Below the pieces are notes generated by a model, which did not search any database, was not told where the DNA came from, and was given only the letters and a program-made list of their open reading frames with translations. The position numbers and the translations under genes are program-made. From assembly GCF_018139145.2 (NCBI RefSeq), contig NW_026114224.1, positions 930,001 through 994,000 on the forward strand: a DNA stretch of 64,000 bases. The letters run 5' to 3'. Of this stretch, positions 33,382 through 44,215 are shown piece by piece. The stretch's first letter is position 1. Every line of letters starts with the position of its first letter. The DNA is from Gymnogyps californianus. Its lineage: Eukaryota; Chordata; Aves; Accipitriformes; Cathartidae.

Positions 33382-35222
33382 GAAAGGTACAGGGAAAAGG
33401 CTTGAGAGATGGAGAACTCAAGATAAATAGGGACAAGGAGCCCTGCAGAGAGAAGGAGGAAGAAAAAGCAGGCATGAGGAGCAGGACAGAGAGATGGGGA
33501 CGGAAGGAGAGAAGAAGGAAGGGGGATAGAGAAAGACAGGGACAGGAATGGGATGTACAGGTGGAGAGAGAAAAAGGAGGACAGGGAGAAGGACAAAGGG
33601 ACTGAGAAATAAAGAGAGGGTCAGATTTGGACAAAGAGACCAAGAAGGGGGAAAAAAACAGCAATGGGCTGGACAGAGACAGAGGGCTGAGAAGCACGAA
33701 AGAAGAGAAGACAAATAAAAGGGAGAGCCAGCACAGGGGGGTATAGGAAGAAATGATGGGACAGGCAGCAGGACAGAGCAATAAAGACAGAAAAGATGGG
33801 GACAGGGGCAGGACAGAGGGACAGCGGAGAGGACAGGGGGGACAGTGGGAGAGAAGAAGACAGGAGGAAGGACGGGGCGGGACAGGACATGAACTGTCAG
33901 AGAAAGACAGGGACAAGGAGGACAAGGCGATACAGAGAGAGAAAACACGGACACGGAGGCAGGACAAAGTGAAAGACAGGCAAAAATAAGAGACAGGGAA
34001 CGGGACACAGATGGAGGGAAAAAAGCCTGGGCTGGACAGCAGGACAGAGGGATGGAGAAGGGAAAAACAGCACTGGGCTGCAGGACAGAGATGGAGTGAG
34101 AAATAACAGCGACAGGAGCAGGACAGAGTGACCGAGAGGGGGGAAACCTGAAGAGGGAGCAGGACACAAACATAGTGCGGGGGGAAGACTCAGGGAGAAG
34201 GACAGAGAAACAGAGAGAGAATGAGAGGGTAGAGAGCAGGACAGAGAGGTGGAGCAGAAGGGGAAAAAAGCTGGGCAGCAGAACAAAAGGAAAGGGAGAC
34301 AAGGACAGGGGCAGGGAGGACAAAGGGACGGAAGACGAAAAAAATAGTGATGTGCTGCAGGACTGAGACAGAGGAGTTAAAAAATAGACAAAGGGAGCAG
34401 GCCAGAGTGACAGAGAGAGAGAAAAAAGGAACAGGGAGCAGTACAGCATTGGAGGAAAAAGCAACTGTGATGGGCAGCAGGACAGAGAGATGGAGAAAGG
34501 AAAAATACTGAGCAAGAGAGGGAGGAAAGAAGGGACAGCCAGCCGGACAGGGGATATAGTGAGAAAGGATGGGACAGGGAACGGGACAGAAAGACAGAAA
34601 AGATGGGGACAAGAAAAAGGACAGAGGGACAGCAAGAGAAAAAAAAAGGACAGGGATCTGGACAGAGATGGAGAAAGAAGCAGCAGGGAAAGAGGAAGAG
34701 AGGCAGAGAGAGGGAGAGGGGCAGGAGAGAGAAAGAAAAATAAGGGCTGGGGGCAGGACAGAGATTGCAAAAAAAGCCTGGGTGGGCAGCAGGACGGAGA
34801 GGGAGTGAAAAGGAATAGGGGCAGGGAGCAGGACAGAAGGATAGAGTGAGAAACAATGGGGCAGGGAGTAGGACAGAGTGACGGACAGAGGAGAGAGGGG
34901 GGCAGATAAGGACAGGGAGCGGGACATGCAAGCAGAGAGAGACAAGGAACAGGCCAGAGAGACTGTGAAAACCAGGAGTGATGTAGATCAGGACAAAGAG
35001 ACAGAGAAGAAAACAACAGCAATGGGCTGCAGGGCAGAGACAGAGGAGGGGGGAAAAAAGAGGGACAGGGAGCAAGAGAAAGGACAGCAAAGAACCAAAA
35101 GGGATAGGTAGAGAAAAAGAGAAAGAGGGACCTGGAGAAAAGAGAGGGACAGGGAGCAGGACACAATAATAGAGAGAGGAGAAGAGGTACAAGGAAGCGA
35201 GAAAAAATTACACAGAGGGAAA
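33382..35222. repeat. Polypurine minisatellite tract, left arm
   Basis: About 1.85 kb is nearly all purine on the plus strand, with units such as GGGACAGGGAGCAGGACAGA followed by GAGATGGAGAAAG. It is strongly strand-asymmetric. The long minus-strand open frame across it is low-complexity translation (CPAPCPSLF-type) and not a gene. Confidence 0.95.
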
Positions 35223-35899
35223 GGGTGGGGGCAGGGAGGTACTGAGATGCAGAAGAGGGGTGACAATGGCCCCAAGGGCCCAGGACTCACCACAGCACCC
35301 GCTCTCTGCGCTACCAGGCAAGTTTTTACAGTTCCAGCACTTCTCTGTCTGTCTGTGTCTCCTTTCCTCCCTTCCTCTTCTGTAGCTCCAGTCACTTGAC
35401 TGTCCTCCATCTAAGAGAATGCACTGGTGTCTTACAGCTCTTAGAACATGAGGTGTCCTAGATACACAGCCATGCACACACACGCACACACTACATGGCC
35501 GTACTGTATTTGTTGTTACATATAGAGACCCCCCGGTGCATGTTGGAGATCTGGTCTGCTGAGGACTACTCAGAGGGACCCTTCCTCACCCAGAGAGGCT
35601 GGCTGTCTCTCGTCTGCAGCTGGAGGCAGCAGCTGGCAGGATCCCTTCATGTCATTCTCCAGCTGCTTTACCTTCTCCTGGTCTCTTCAGCTTCAGCCGC
35701 AGCAGCTCCTCTCCAAAGCCAGTAAATGTCCACCTGCCCCTTTTCGCCCATGCCACCAGGAGAACAAGGCCAGAGACAGCCCACGCACACCTGAGCCAGA
35801 TGCAGCCAACAACATCCTCAGGGAGGAACAGACAACAAGCCCTCAGCACGGCCTCTGGCAGAGGAAAAATAAGCAACTGTGATTACCACTGCCTGCCCC
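35223..35899. other. Single-copy stretch, no gene recognised (left arm)
   Basis: This stretch lies between the polypurine tract and the CpG island. The minus strand has splice-like sites and a short leucine/lysine-rich frame ending EELLRLKLKRPGEGKAAGE near 35,655, with no recognisable domain. The mirror is at about 56,041-56,744. It could include downstream exons of the transcript that starts at the CpG island. Confidence 0.4.
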
Positions 35900-36720
35900 A
35901 GGCTGGAGCCCCTCCTGCTGCAGCAGCTCCTGCAGACACCGCTCCCTCCCCGCGCTGGCGCTGACAGCACCTGCGTTAACGGAGGATCGAGCGTGCCCGA
36001 GGCCCAGCTCGCTGCTGCCAGGACAGGCCGTGGGGCGGCCTGGGGCTGCGGGACCCGCCTCAGGGGAGGTGCCGGGGCAGCTGCAGGGGCGAGCGGGGCT
36101 GGGGCGGCTCAGGGAGTCGGGGTGCCCGGTACCTGTGCCCGGGGGTGGGGTGTGGGTGTGTGTCTATCTCCGTCTCCTTCCCCTCCCCAGCTCTCGGGTC
36201 ACTCCCGGGCTGCCCCGGCCGGGCCCGGCTGGCTCCAGCTCACCGGGAGTCCGTCGCACCGGGCGGTTTGGAGCTCCCCCCCGCCACCCCCAGGCAGCCA
36301 GAGGGCAGGAGACAGCCCCGCGCCCGCCCAAGGGCCTCGCTCCTCACGGGCAAGCCCGGCCTCACCTCAGCCGAGCCACAGCTGGAGCAGAGACTGCGCC
36401 TCCCGACACCAACATGGCCGCGCAGCAGCCCCGTGCCCCAGGCCTACAGCTCCCGGCATGCCCTGGGAATGAAGCCGGCTGCCTGGCAGCCCCGCGCCCC
36501 AGGACTACAGCTCCCGGCATGCCGCGCGGCGCCCCTTCCTGCCGCCTGACCCTGCGGGGACAACCGTCCTCCCGCCCGGCCCAGCCCCGCCCTGCCGCAG
36601 GCCCCATGGCCGCCGTCCCGGCGCTGCGCCTGCCCGGGCCGGGGTCCCGGTGGAGCAGGGAGGAGGAGAGAGGAGACCTGGCCCAGACCTGTGGGGTAGG
36701 GAGTGCCCTGCCCCTTTAAT
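35900..36720. promoter_or_regulatory. CpG island promoter with two ZNF143/THAP11-type motifs, left arm
   Basis: This is CpG- and G/C-dense sequence. ACTACAGCTCCCGGCATGC at 36,504-36,522 and a close relative at 36,443-36,461 match the SBS motif bound by ZNF143/THAP11 at housekeeping promoters. An AACATGGCCGC sequence at 36,411 resembles a YY1 site. On the minus strand a short exon (36,366-36,415) starts ATG TTG GTG and ends with a GTGAGG donor. On the plus strand an ATG at 36,606 in good context opens MAAVPALRLPGPGSRW and reaches a GTAGGG donor near 36,695. The layout suggests a bidirectional promoter, with one transcript towards ADPRH. Confidence 0.6.
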
Positions 36721-36734
36721 TTCCCCGACTCATG

Positions 36735-38275
36735 GCGTTTGGGGGGCCCTTCCCCTGTCTTGGCCCTGACCTGCAAGCTTTCGGAGTGCTGTGCCCCTTT
36801 CCTGGCCCTGCCCACAGGGTTTGGGGTACTCTGCCCCTGTCTTGGCCCTGACCCATGGGGTTTGTGGTGCCATGCCTCTGTCCTGGCCCTGACACGTGGG
36901 GTTTTGGGTACCCTGCCCCTGTCCTGGTTCTGACACGTGGGGTTTGGGAAGGCCCTGCCCCTGTCCTGACCATGACCCCGGGGATTTGAGGGTGCCCTGT
37001 CCCTGCCCTTGCCTTGACCAGCAATGTTTGGGGTGCCCATCCTGTGGCCTGGCCAAAACGCTCAGGGCTTGGGGGTGACCTTTGCCTCTCCTGCCCTCAT
37101 GCACTGGATTTTGGGTACCCGCCGGTGTCCTGGCCCTGACACATGGGGTTTGGGGGTACCCTGCTCCTGTCCTGACCGTCACCCACAGGATTATAGGTGC
37201 TTGGCCCCTGCAGAGGCCCTGACTCACTGGGCTTGCGGGTGCCCAGCCCCTGTCCTGTACCTGACTTGTGGTCTTTGGGGGTGCCCTGCCCTTTCATTGT
37301 CCTGACCCACAGGGTTTGGGGGTGCCCTATTCCTGTCCTGGACCTGTCCGTGAGGTTTTGGGTTGACCCATGGATTTTTGGGTTTCCCTGTCTCTGTCCT
37401 GGCCCTGATCCGCAGGTTTAGGGGTGCTTTGCCTCTGTCCTGGCCCTGATCCTCAGTCTTTTGGGGTGCCCCGGCCCCTGTATTGGCTGTGATGCATGGA
37501 GTTTGGGGTTCCTTGGCCCTGATGTGGCCGTGACCCACGGGGATTTCAAGCTGCCTTGTCCCTGTCATGGCCCTGACCTGCGAGGTCTGGGGTTTTCTGC
37601 CCCTGTGTTGGCCACTACAAGTGCAGTTTGGGGTACCCTGTCCCTGTACTGGCCCTGATCTGAGGTGTTTGGGGGATCCTTGCCCCTGTCCTGGCCCTGA
37701 ACCTTGAGGTTTGGGGTTTCCTGGCCCCTCTCTTTCCAGGACCAACTTGGCTTGGGGGTGCCCTGCTGCTGTTCTGGACCTGATCCACTGGGTTTGGTGT
37801 GCCCTGCGCCTGTCTGGGCCATTACCCGTGGGGTCTGGGGTTCTTGGCCCTTGTTCTGACCCTCTCCATTGGGTTTGTTGGTGCCTTGCCCTGTCATGGC
37901 CATCACCCGTAGGTTTGTGGTGCCCTGCCTCTGTTGTAGCCGAGACTCATGGGGTTTGGAGGTGCCCTGCCCCTGTCCTGGCCCCTGACCTGTGTGGTTT
38001 GGGGGTGTCCTGCCTAGTCCTGGCCCTTACCTGCAGAGTTTGGATGTTTCTTGCCCCTGTCCTGGCACTGACGCCACGGGGTTTGGGGTTCTCTACCCCT
38101 GTCATGGCTGTGACCCACAGGGTTTTGGGCTTTCCCTGCACCAGTCCTGGCCCTGACCCATGGGGTTTGAGGTGCCCTGTCCCTGTCTGGTCCATGACCT
38201 GCAGGGTTTGTGGATGTCCTGGCCCTGACCCATGGGGTTTAGGGGACCCTGCCCCTTTCCTGCCCCTGAACCAGA
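36735..38275. repeat. 41-bp minisatellite, left arm
   Basis: About 38 units of roughly 41 bases, built of CTGTCCTGGCCCTGACCCAT and GGGGTTTGGGGTGCCCTGCCC, lie between the CpG island and the AT-richer stretch. Open frames here are translations of the repeat. Confidence 0.95.
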
Positions 38276-39009
38276 GGGTCCATAGCTTCCTATTTAGGGC
38301 CTGAACACACTCTTCGAAGTGTGGCAGGATGAAACCTCAATTTCTGTATGTCCAAACAAAAATACGTCCAAACAATTGTTATTTTTTGTACACCAATTGG
38401 GGTTTTTTTTTATATTTTGCAAATTGACAATGAATTTTAAACCTCATTATTCACCTGTTTTACTACCAACCACCTGTTGCCCCCCCCACCCCTACCCCCA
38501 CCCCCAACAGGCTTTTTACTAACAGATCAAAGATTTGTGCCTTGTTTGGCATAATTTGGGCCAAAACAACAGATGAAAACCTGGTGCTGGGGAGCCAGGA
38601 GGTGCACTTTTCTGGGACTGGCAAGGGGCCTGTGCCGAGGCTTTGCTGCTTGACTCCATAATTAAGGCTCTGAAATTTAAGGACGACCTTTTAACCGCTC
38701 GCTGCCCACCACCAAACGTTAATTTTACTATATTTGAATAGCAAAACCCAGCGGTTTTAGGTCGGAGGCGACTCCAGTTGTCAGAGCAGGGCTGCATATT
38801 GCTGCCCTGTCGTGGCGGGACACAGGCGATAGCAGTTTTGGGGGACCTCGCCCCAAAATATGGCTCAGGGCCATGTTTTTGCCCCGTCCCAGTGAAATAA
38901 ATATGGGAAAATATTTGGCAGAAACATTTTTCCTTGGAGATGCTCCTTTTCTCCCTGTCACTGCCTTCCCCCTGGGGCTTGCTAAAACGCATCCCTCTGT
39001 GCCCTAAAT
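38276..39009. other. AT-richer single-copy stretch between minisatellites
   Basis: This is the only long low-GC, non-repetitive stretch in the left arm, with AAATAAATATGGGAAAATAT near 38,900 and ATAATTAAGG near 38,660. No gene is recognised. It is mirrored at about 52,890-53,635 with almost no change. It could hold a regulatory element or an unrecognised exon. Confidence 0.5.
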
Positions 39010-39330
39010 CCTTTTGAGGCCTCCGTCCCCTCTGGGTGTCCCCTTTGGGTGCCCCCCCGGCTCTTTTGGGTGCCCCCCATGTGCCTGTGTGCCCCTTTGG
39101 ATGCCCCCCCAGGCCCCTCTGGTGCCTCCCATGTGCCTCCATGCTCCTTTGGGGTACCCCTGACGTACCTTTGGGTGTCCCCTGTCTCCCTTTTGGGTGT
39201 CTCCCAGTCCCCTTAGGGTGCCCCCCAGGCTCCTCCATCCCCCTTTGGGTACGCCCCTTTGGGTACCCCCAGCCCTCTTTGGCTACACCCCCCCCTCCAT
39301 GTCCCTCCATGCCCCTCTGGTTGCCCCCTG
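39010..39330. repeat. Short-unit minisatellite upstream of ADPRH
   Basis: Units around CCCTTTGGGTGCCCCCC repeat over about 0.3 kb, ending some 220 bases before the ADPRH start codon. The right-arm mirror is at about 52,580-52,890. Confidence 0.8.
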
Positions 39331-39555
39331 GAGCCCCCTAGTCCCCCTCTCAGTGCCTTTTGGGGCGCCCTGGAGCCTTTCCCCTCCCTGCTACCCCCCA
39401 GGGACAGAGGCTCCTCACTCATCCCCATCGCCATGGGACAGCACCCCCCACCCCCACCCCCGCAATCCCCGGGGTGTCCTCATCCTCCTTAAGGGCCCCT
39501 GGCCAGCGCTGGCCCCGTGCCCCAAACCTGATGGGCGTCGCCAGCTGCTACAGCA

Positions 39556-42500
39556 ATGGAGGAGACGTGAGTGCCCCCGGGGGTTCCTGGCGTACCCCCC
39601 ACCGCTGGCACCCCCCTGAAGCCCCACTGTTTCCCCAGGGTGCCCTCGGTGGAAGCCTACGAAGCAGCCATGGTGCTGAGCGGGGTGGGGGATGCGCTTG
39701 GGTACCGGGGGGCCGCTGGGAGTACTGCACCTCGGGACCCCAGATCCACGCCGAGCTGGCCGAGCTGGGGGGGCTGGAGGCCATCACCCTCGAGCCCCCC
39801 GAGTGGCCCGTCAGTGACGACACCGTCCTCCACCTCGCGACCGCCGAGGGCCTGGCCACAGGTGAGGGGGGTGGGCAGCAGGGGCCTCCATTGCACCCCA
39901 CAGACACAGGGGAGGTCCCCAGGGGATGGCGTCCCCATTGTACCCCAGGCCCACAGTGGAGTGTTCCGGGGGGTGGGGTGTCCCTGTTATACCCCTGGGC
40001 TGCATGCGGGTTCCCTGGGGGGGTTTGGAGGTCCCTGTTATGTGCCTTGGGCTGCATGGTGGGGGCCAGGAGTGGTGTTGGGGGTCCCCGTTATACCCCT
40101 GGGCTGTATGGGGGGGTCCCCGTTATACCTCTGAGCTGCTTAGGGGGTTTCTGAGGGGGTCCGGGCATCCCCGTTATACCCCTGACCCAAACTGGAGGGT
40201 TCCTGGGAGGGGTTTTGGGGGTCCCTGGCCAGCCCTGGAGGGGGTTTGGGGGCATCCTAATTCCACCCCCCTTTTAGGGGCTCCAGTGAGGCTCCCTATT
40301 TCCCCTCCAAAAAAAATGGAGGGGTCCCCATTTCCCCTCGGGAGCGTCCTATTTTTCCCCACAGTTTGTGGGAATTGGTGTTCCCTTTCCTCCCATATTG
40401 GGTGCTGGGGCGGGCCCATTTCCCCCTCCCACTTTGGGGGGGCACGGGTGGGGGTTACGCCTTTCCCACCCAATTTGGGGTGCTCAGGAGGATTCCCCAT
40501 TTCTCCTGAGTTTTGGGGTGTTCATGGATGTTGTCCCACTTCCCCTCCCGTTGGCGGGGGTGCATGGGGGATGTCACCCTTCTCCTCCAGTTTTGGAGCC
40601 CATGGGTGGTGTCCCCTTTTCCGTTCAGTTTTGAGACATCCATGGGGGGGTGTCACCCATGCCCTGTAGTTTTGGGGGCTCCATGGGAGGTGTCCCCTCT
40701 TCTCTCCACTTTTGGGGGTCCATAGGGGGTGTCCTCCTTCCCCTTCAATTTTGGGCTGTCTATGGGGCGGTGTTCCCTTTCCCCACCGTTTGGGGGTGGT
40801 GCAGTGGGGGTCTTCCCCTTCAGTTTTGGGGGGTGCATGGGGCCTCTCCCTCCCCTCCAATTTGGGTGGCCCAGGGGGGTCCTCACTAACCCCCCCAGGC
40901 CTGGAGGGGGAACCCCTCCTGCAGGAGCTGGCTCGCCGCTACGTGGCCGCCATGGGTGACATGGAGGGCCGCAAGCCAGGGCCCACCAGCATCCTGGGTG
41001 AGTGGGGTCCGAGGGTCTGGGGGAGTCAGGGGGTGTCGGGGGGTCTCACGGTCCCGACCTCCCCAGGCACCTCGCAGCTGCGGCCTGGGGAGCCTGAGGG
41101 CTATCGCATCCCCTTCAACCCCACCGGCACTGGCTGTGGGGCCGCCATGCGTAGCCTGGCCATCGGCCTCAGGTAGGGAGAGGGACACAGGAAAGGAGAG
41201 CAGTGGGGGGGATGGGGACACATGGGGGCGGGGGGATGGAGGTGTCAGAGCTGAGGGGACGGGGACAGGATGGGGATGGGACATGGGGGTGTCAGAGCTG
41301 GGGGGGATGGGGACATGGAGGGGAGGGGGACACAAGGGGACAGGGATACTGGAATGTCAAAGCTGGAGGGACGGGGACATAGTGGGGATGGGGACATGGG
41401 GCTGTCAGGTAATGGGGTGTCAGGGCCATAGGGGAGTCAGGGACGGGGACATGGGGGTGTCAGAGCTGGGGGAATGGGGACATGAGGGTGTCAGAGCTGA
41501 ACGGGACAGGGACACGGAGGGGACAGGGATGGGGACACAAGGCTGTCAGACCTGGGGGGGATGGGGACATGGGGAGACAGGGACAAGGCAGGATGGGGGG
41601 ACATGGGGATGGGGACACGGGGGTGTCAGAGCTGAGGGGATAGGGACATGAGGGTGTCAGAGCCGGAGGGAAGGGGACATGAGGAGATGGGGATGGGGTA
41701 ACAGGGACATGGGGGTGTAAGAGGTGGGGGAATGGGGGGACAGAGGGGGATGGGGACATGGGGGTGTTGGAGCTGGAGAGGACAAGGACCGAGGATTGGG
41801 GATGTGGTGGTGCTGGAGCTGGGAGGCCAGGGACAGTGAGTATGGGGGGGCCATGGATGTCTGAGCTGGGGGAGGGGGGACAGGGAGCCCTAGGGGACAG
41901 AGAACATGGGGACAGCGATAGGGAGGAGTGGACATAGGGGTCACAGAGCAGATGAGAGGGGGACACGGAGGTGGCCGGGCCAGGGGTGATGGGGACAGCA
42001 GGGTCAAGGACAGCGGGGACAAGGGTGGTGGGATGGAGATAGGGACAAGGCTGGGGATACAGAGACAGGGAGGGGACAGGGGAGGCCGGGGACAGGGCTG
42101 ATGCCAGTGCAGGTACCCGCACGCCTGGGAGCTGCCAACGCTGATCCGAGTGAGCATCGAGAGTGGGCGCATGACCCACCACCACCCCACCGGTGGGTGC
42201 CGGGCAGGGGGGGACGGGGAGGAGGGGACACTGGAGCCCCCCTGAAACCCCTGTCCCCACAGGGTACCTCGGGGCGCTGGCAGTGGCCCTCTTTGGGGCG
42301 CTGGGGGCTCGGGGGGAGCCCCCAGAGCGCTGGGGGGCCGAGTTGCTGCGGGTCCTGCCCCTCGCATGGGACTACGTGGAAGGTGCCGGGGTTGCCGTGG
42401 GGGACAATGCTGCCGCCTGGCCCTTCTTCGGGGATGCCTGGCACCGGTGAGGGGGTACTGGGAGGGTTCTGTAGGGTCACTGGGAGCACTGCGAGGGGTT

Positions 42501-43570
42501 GGTGAGGATACTGGGAGGGGCTCAGGGGGTCACTGGTGTCACTGGTGCCTGCAAGGCTCTCTCCCAGTCCTGGTGGCGCACCGCACTGGTGTTACTGGTG
42601 TCACTGCTCTGCTCCAGTGCCTGGATTGTCCCCAGTGTCCCCTGCCCCACTGTCACTGGTGTCACTGCTGACCCTGGTGCCCAGACTGTCCACAGGGCCA
42701 CCAGTGCCCATCCTGTCCCTGCTGCCCCCAGTGTCCCCGTGTCCCCAGTGTCCCCGCCAGTGCTGCCATCCTCAGCCGTGGGAGTGTGGCCCAGGGCCAC
42801 CCCACAGCCCCACTGACCTCAGTGTCCCTGCTGTCCCTGGTGCTCTTGGTTTCCCTGGTGTTACGGGTGTCCCCACTGCATCCACTGCCATGGTGACCCC
42901 AGGTGTCCCAGTTGTCCCCGATGTCCCCACAGGTACCTGGTGTCACAGGGGCTGCTGGAGAGCCACAGCGCGATGACCCCCAGTGTCACTGGTTACCCCA
43001 TTGTCACTGGTGACACCAATGACCCCAGTGTCTCTAGTGACACCAGTGTCCCTGGTGACTCCAGTGTCCCCACGTCTCCAGTGTCCCTGCTGACCCCAAA
43101 ATCTCCCTGTCCCTGCTGGCCCCAGTATCCCCAGTGCCCCCATGGCCTCAATGACTCCAGTGTTCCTAGTGACCTCAATGTCCCCATGTCCCTGCAGGTA
43201 CCTGGAATCCCGGGGGCTTCTGGAGGGTCATGGCCCACCGCAGGTGCCATCCCTTCCGTCACCGGCCGAGCGGGATGCAGCGTATATGGGCTGGGCACTG
43301 GAGGGGTGGCCAGGGCGCAGCGGCCATGATGCGCCCATGGTGGCCCTGGAGGCCCTGCTGGCAGCCGGCGGATGCTGGGCGGACCTGTGTGCCAGGGGGG
43401 TGCTGCATGGGGGGGACAACGATTCGACGGGGACCATCGCCGCTGGGTGCTGGGGGCTGCGGGGGGGGCTGGCGCCCATCCCCCCTGGGCTGCACTGCCG
43501 CCTTGAGCACCGTGGGCGGCTGCGCGATGCTGCCCACCGCCTCCACGCACTGGCCTGGGGGAGACGCTGA
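39556..43570 (+). CDS. ADPRH: ADP-ribosylarginine hydrolase (ARH1), left arm, seven exons
   Basis: Exons: 39,556-39,566; 39,639-39,861; 40,899-40,997; 41,067-41,172; 42,113-42,192; 42,263-42,446; 43,198-43,570. All have GT-AG borders and phases that fit. The product, about 358 residues against 357 in human ARH1, removes ADP-ribose from arginine in the cytosol with Mg2+. Visible motifs are [16 protein letters not shown], the metal-binding SDDT in [57 protein letters not shown] and [17 protein letters not shown], which holds the second metal-site aspartates. The catalytic-type residues are kept, which argues for ADPRH rather than the inactive ADPRHL1. In exon 2 a run of six G after the codons for GY is one G too short for the downstream frame, so as written the gene is frameshifted. 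The same is true in the right arm. The introns are filled with minisatellites. A possible poly(A) signal (AGTAAA) is near 44,016. Confidence 0.9.
39890..40880. repeat. Minisatellite in ADPRH intron 2 (left arm)
   Basis: Diverged 38-42-base units with TTTTGGGG, GTCCATGGGGG and GTGTCCCCTTCCCCTCC fill most of the intron. A first part (39,890-40,200) has CCCGTTATACCCCTGGGCTG units. The right-arm mirror is at about 51,005-52,000. Confidence 0.85.
41180..42090. repeat. Minisatellite in ADPRH intron 4 (left arm)
   Basis: G-rich units such as GGGGACATGGGGGTGTCAGA followed by GCTGGGGGGAT are repeated over about 0.9 kb. The right-arm mirror is at about 49,795-50,700. Confidence 0.85.
42450..43190. repeat. 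Minisatellite in ADPRH intron 6 (left arm)
   Basis: Short units of the type CCAGTGTCCCTGGTGACC, plus CACTGGTGTCACTG, fill intron 6 around the relic exon. The right-arm mirror is at about 48,695-49,435. Confidence 0.8.
42933..42982 (+). pseudogene. Relic duplicate of the start of ADPRH exon 7, within intron 6
   Basis: After a good acceptor (CCCCACAG) the sequence reads GTACCTGGTGTCACAGGGGC and continues as [14 protein letters not shown] in frame. This mirrors the true exon 7 start at 43,198, [14 protein letters not shown]. Similarity then gives way to minisatellite and there is no donor, so it is a partial exon duplication. The mirror copy is at about 48,906-48,955. Confidence 0.7.
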
Positions 43571-44093
43571 GCCCCCGCTGTGTCACCTGCTGTCCCCCTC
43601 CCAGGAAAGCCCCTGTGGGTCCCCAGGGTGCAGCAGAGGGTCCTGGAGGGGTTTGGGAGGGTCTCTGGGGGTCAGCAGGGACCTTCATGGGGTGCTGGAG
43701 GGCTCAGGAGGGTCCCTGGGGATCAGCTGGGACCTGCACGGGGTCCTGGGTGGGGCTTGGGAGAGTCCCTGAGGGTCAGCTGTGACCTTCACGGAGTCCT
43801 GGGGCAGCTCAGGAGGGTCCCTGGGGGGGCTGCAGGGAACTTCACTGGGTCCTGGGGTGCTCGGGAGGGCCCCTGGGGTGAAGCAGGGCCCCTCAAGGGG
43901 TGCTGGGGGGCTCAGGCAAGCCCTGGGGACACCACCGTAGCTACATCCAGGTGGCCTTTTGTCCCTCCACAGTTAGAGACCCCAGAACCTCCCCGAGGAG
44001 CCTCAGTCACCCCCACAGTAAAAAAGCGTCCTCCCAAGTCACTCTGTGTCTAGGTTTGTGCCCTGCGCCTCTTGTCCAGTCACTGCCACAGCT

Positions 44094-44215
44094 GAGATCC
44101 CACCTGGGTGGGACCCCCTACAGCCAAATCTTCTCCAGGCTGAACAGTTCCAGCACACACAGCACCTCCAAGAGGCTCCCAGCCATGGAGCATCTCAGGG
44201 GCCCTTTACTGGACT
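44094..44215 (-). mobile_element. CR1-like fragment downstream of ADPRH, left arm
   Basis: The minus strand reads GGAACTGTTCAGCCTGGAGA and AGATTTGGCTGTAGGGGG, which resembles the end of CR1 ORF2 (LFSLEKRRL region). It is short and diverged. The mirror is at about 47,674-47,795 on the plus strand. Confidence 0.5.

Noticed and set aside
33418..35166. A 582-codon open frame on the minus strand (545 codons in the mirror at 56,735-58,372)
   Set aside because: It is translation of a polypyrimidine minisatellite with no start context, no complexity and no domain. Frame and length differ between the arms.
36700..38300. Open frames with GQGQDRGRAP or LALTHGVWG repeats
   Set aside because: They are translations of the 41-bp minisatellite with no gene structure.
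40000..43190. Tandem repeats that might suggest a CRISPR array
   Set aside because: Units are diverged and contiguous without unique spacers, and the DNA is from a vertebrate.
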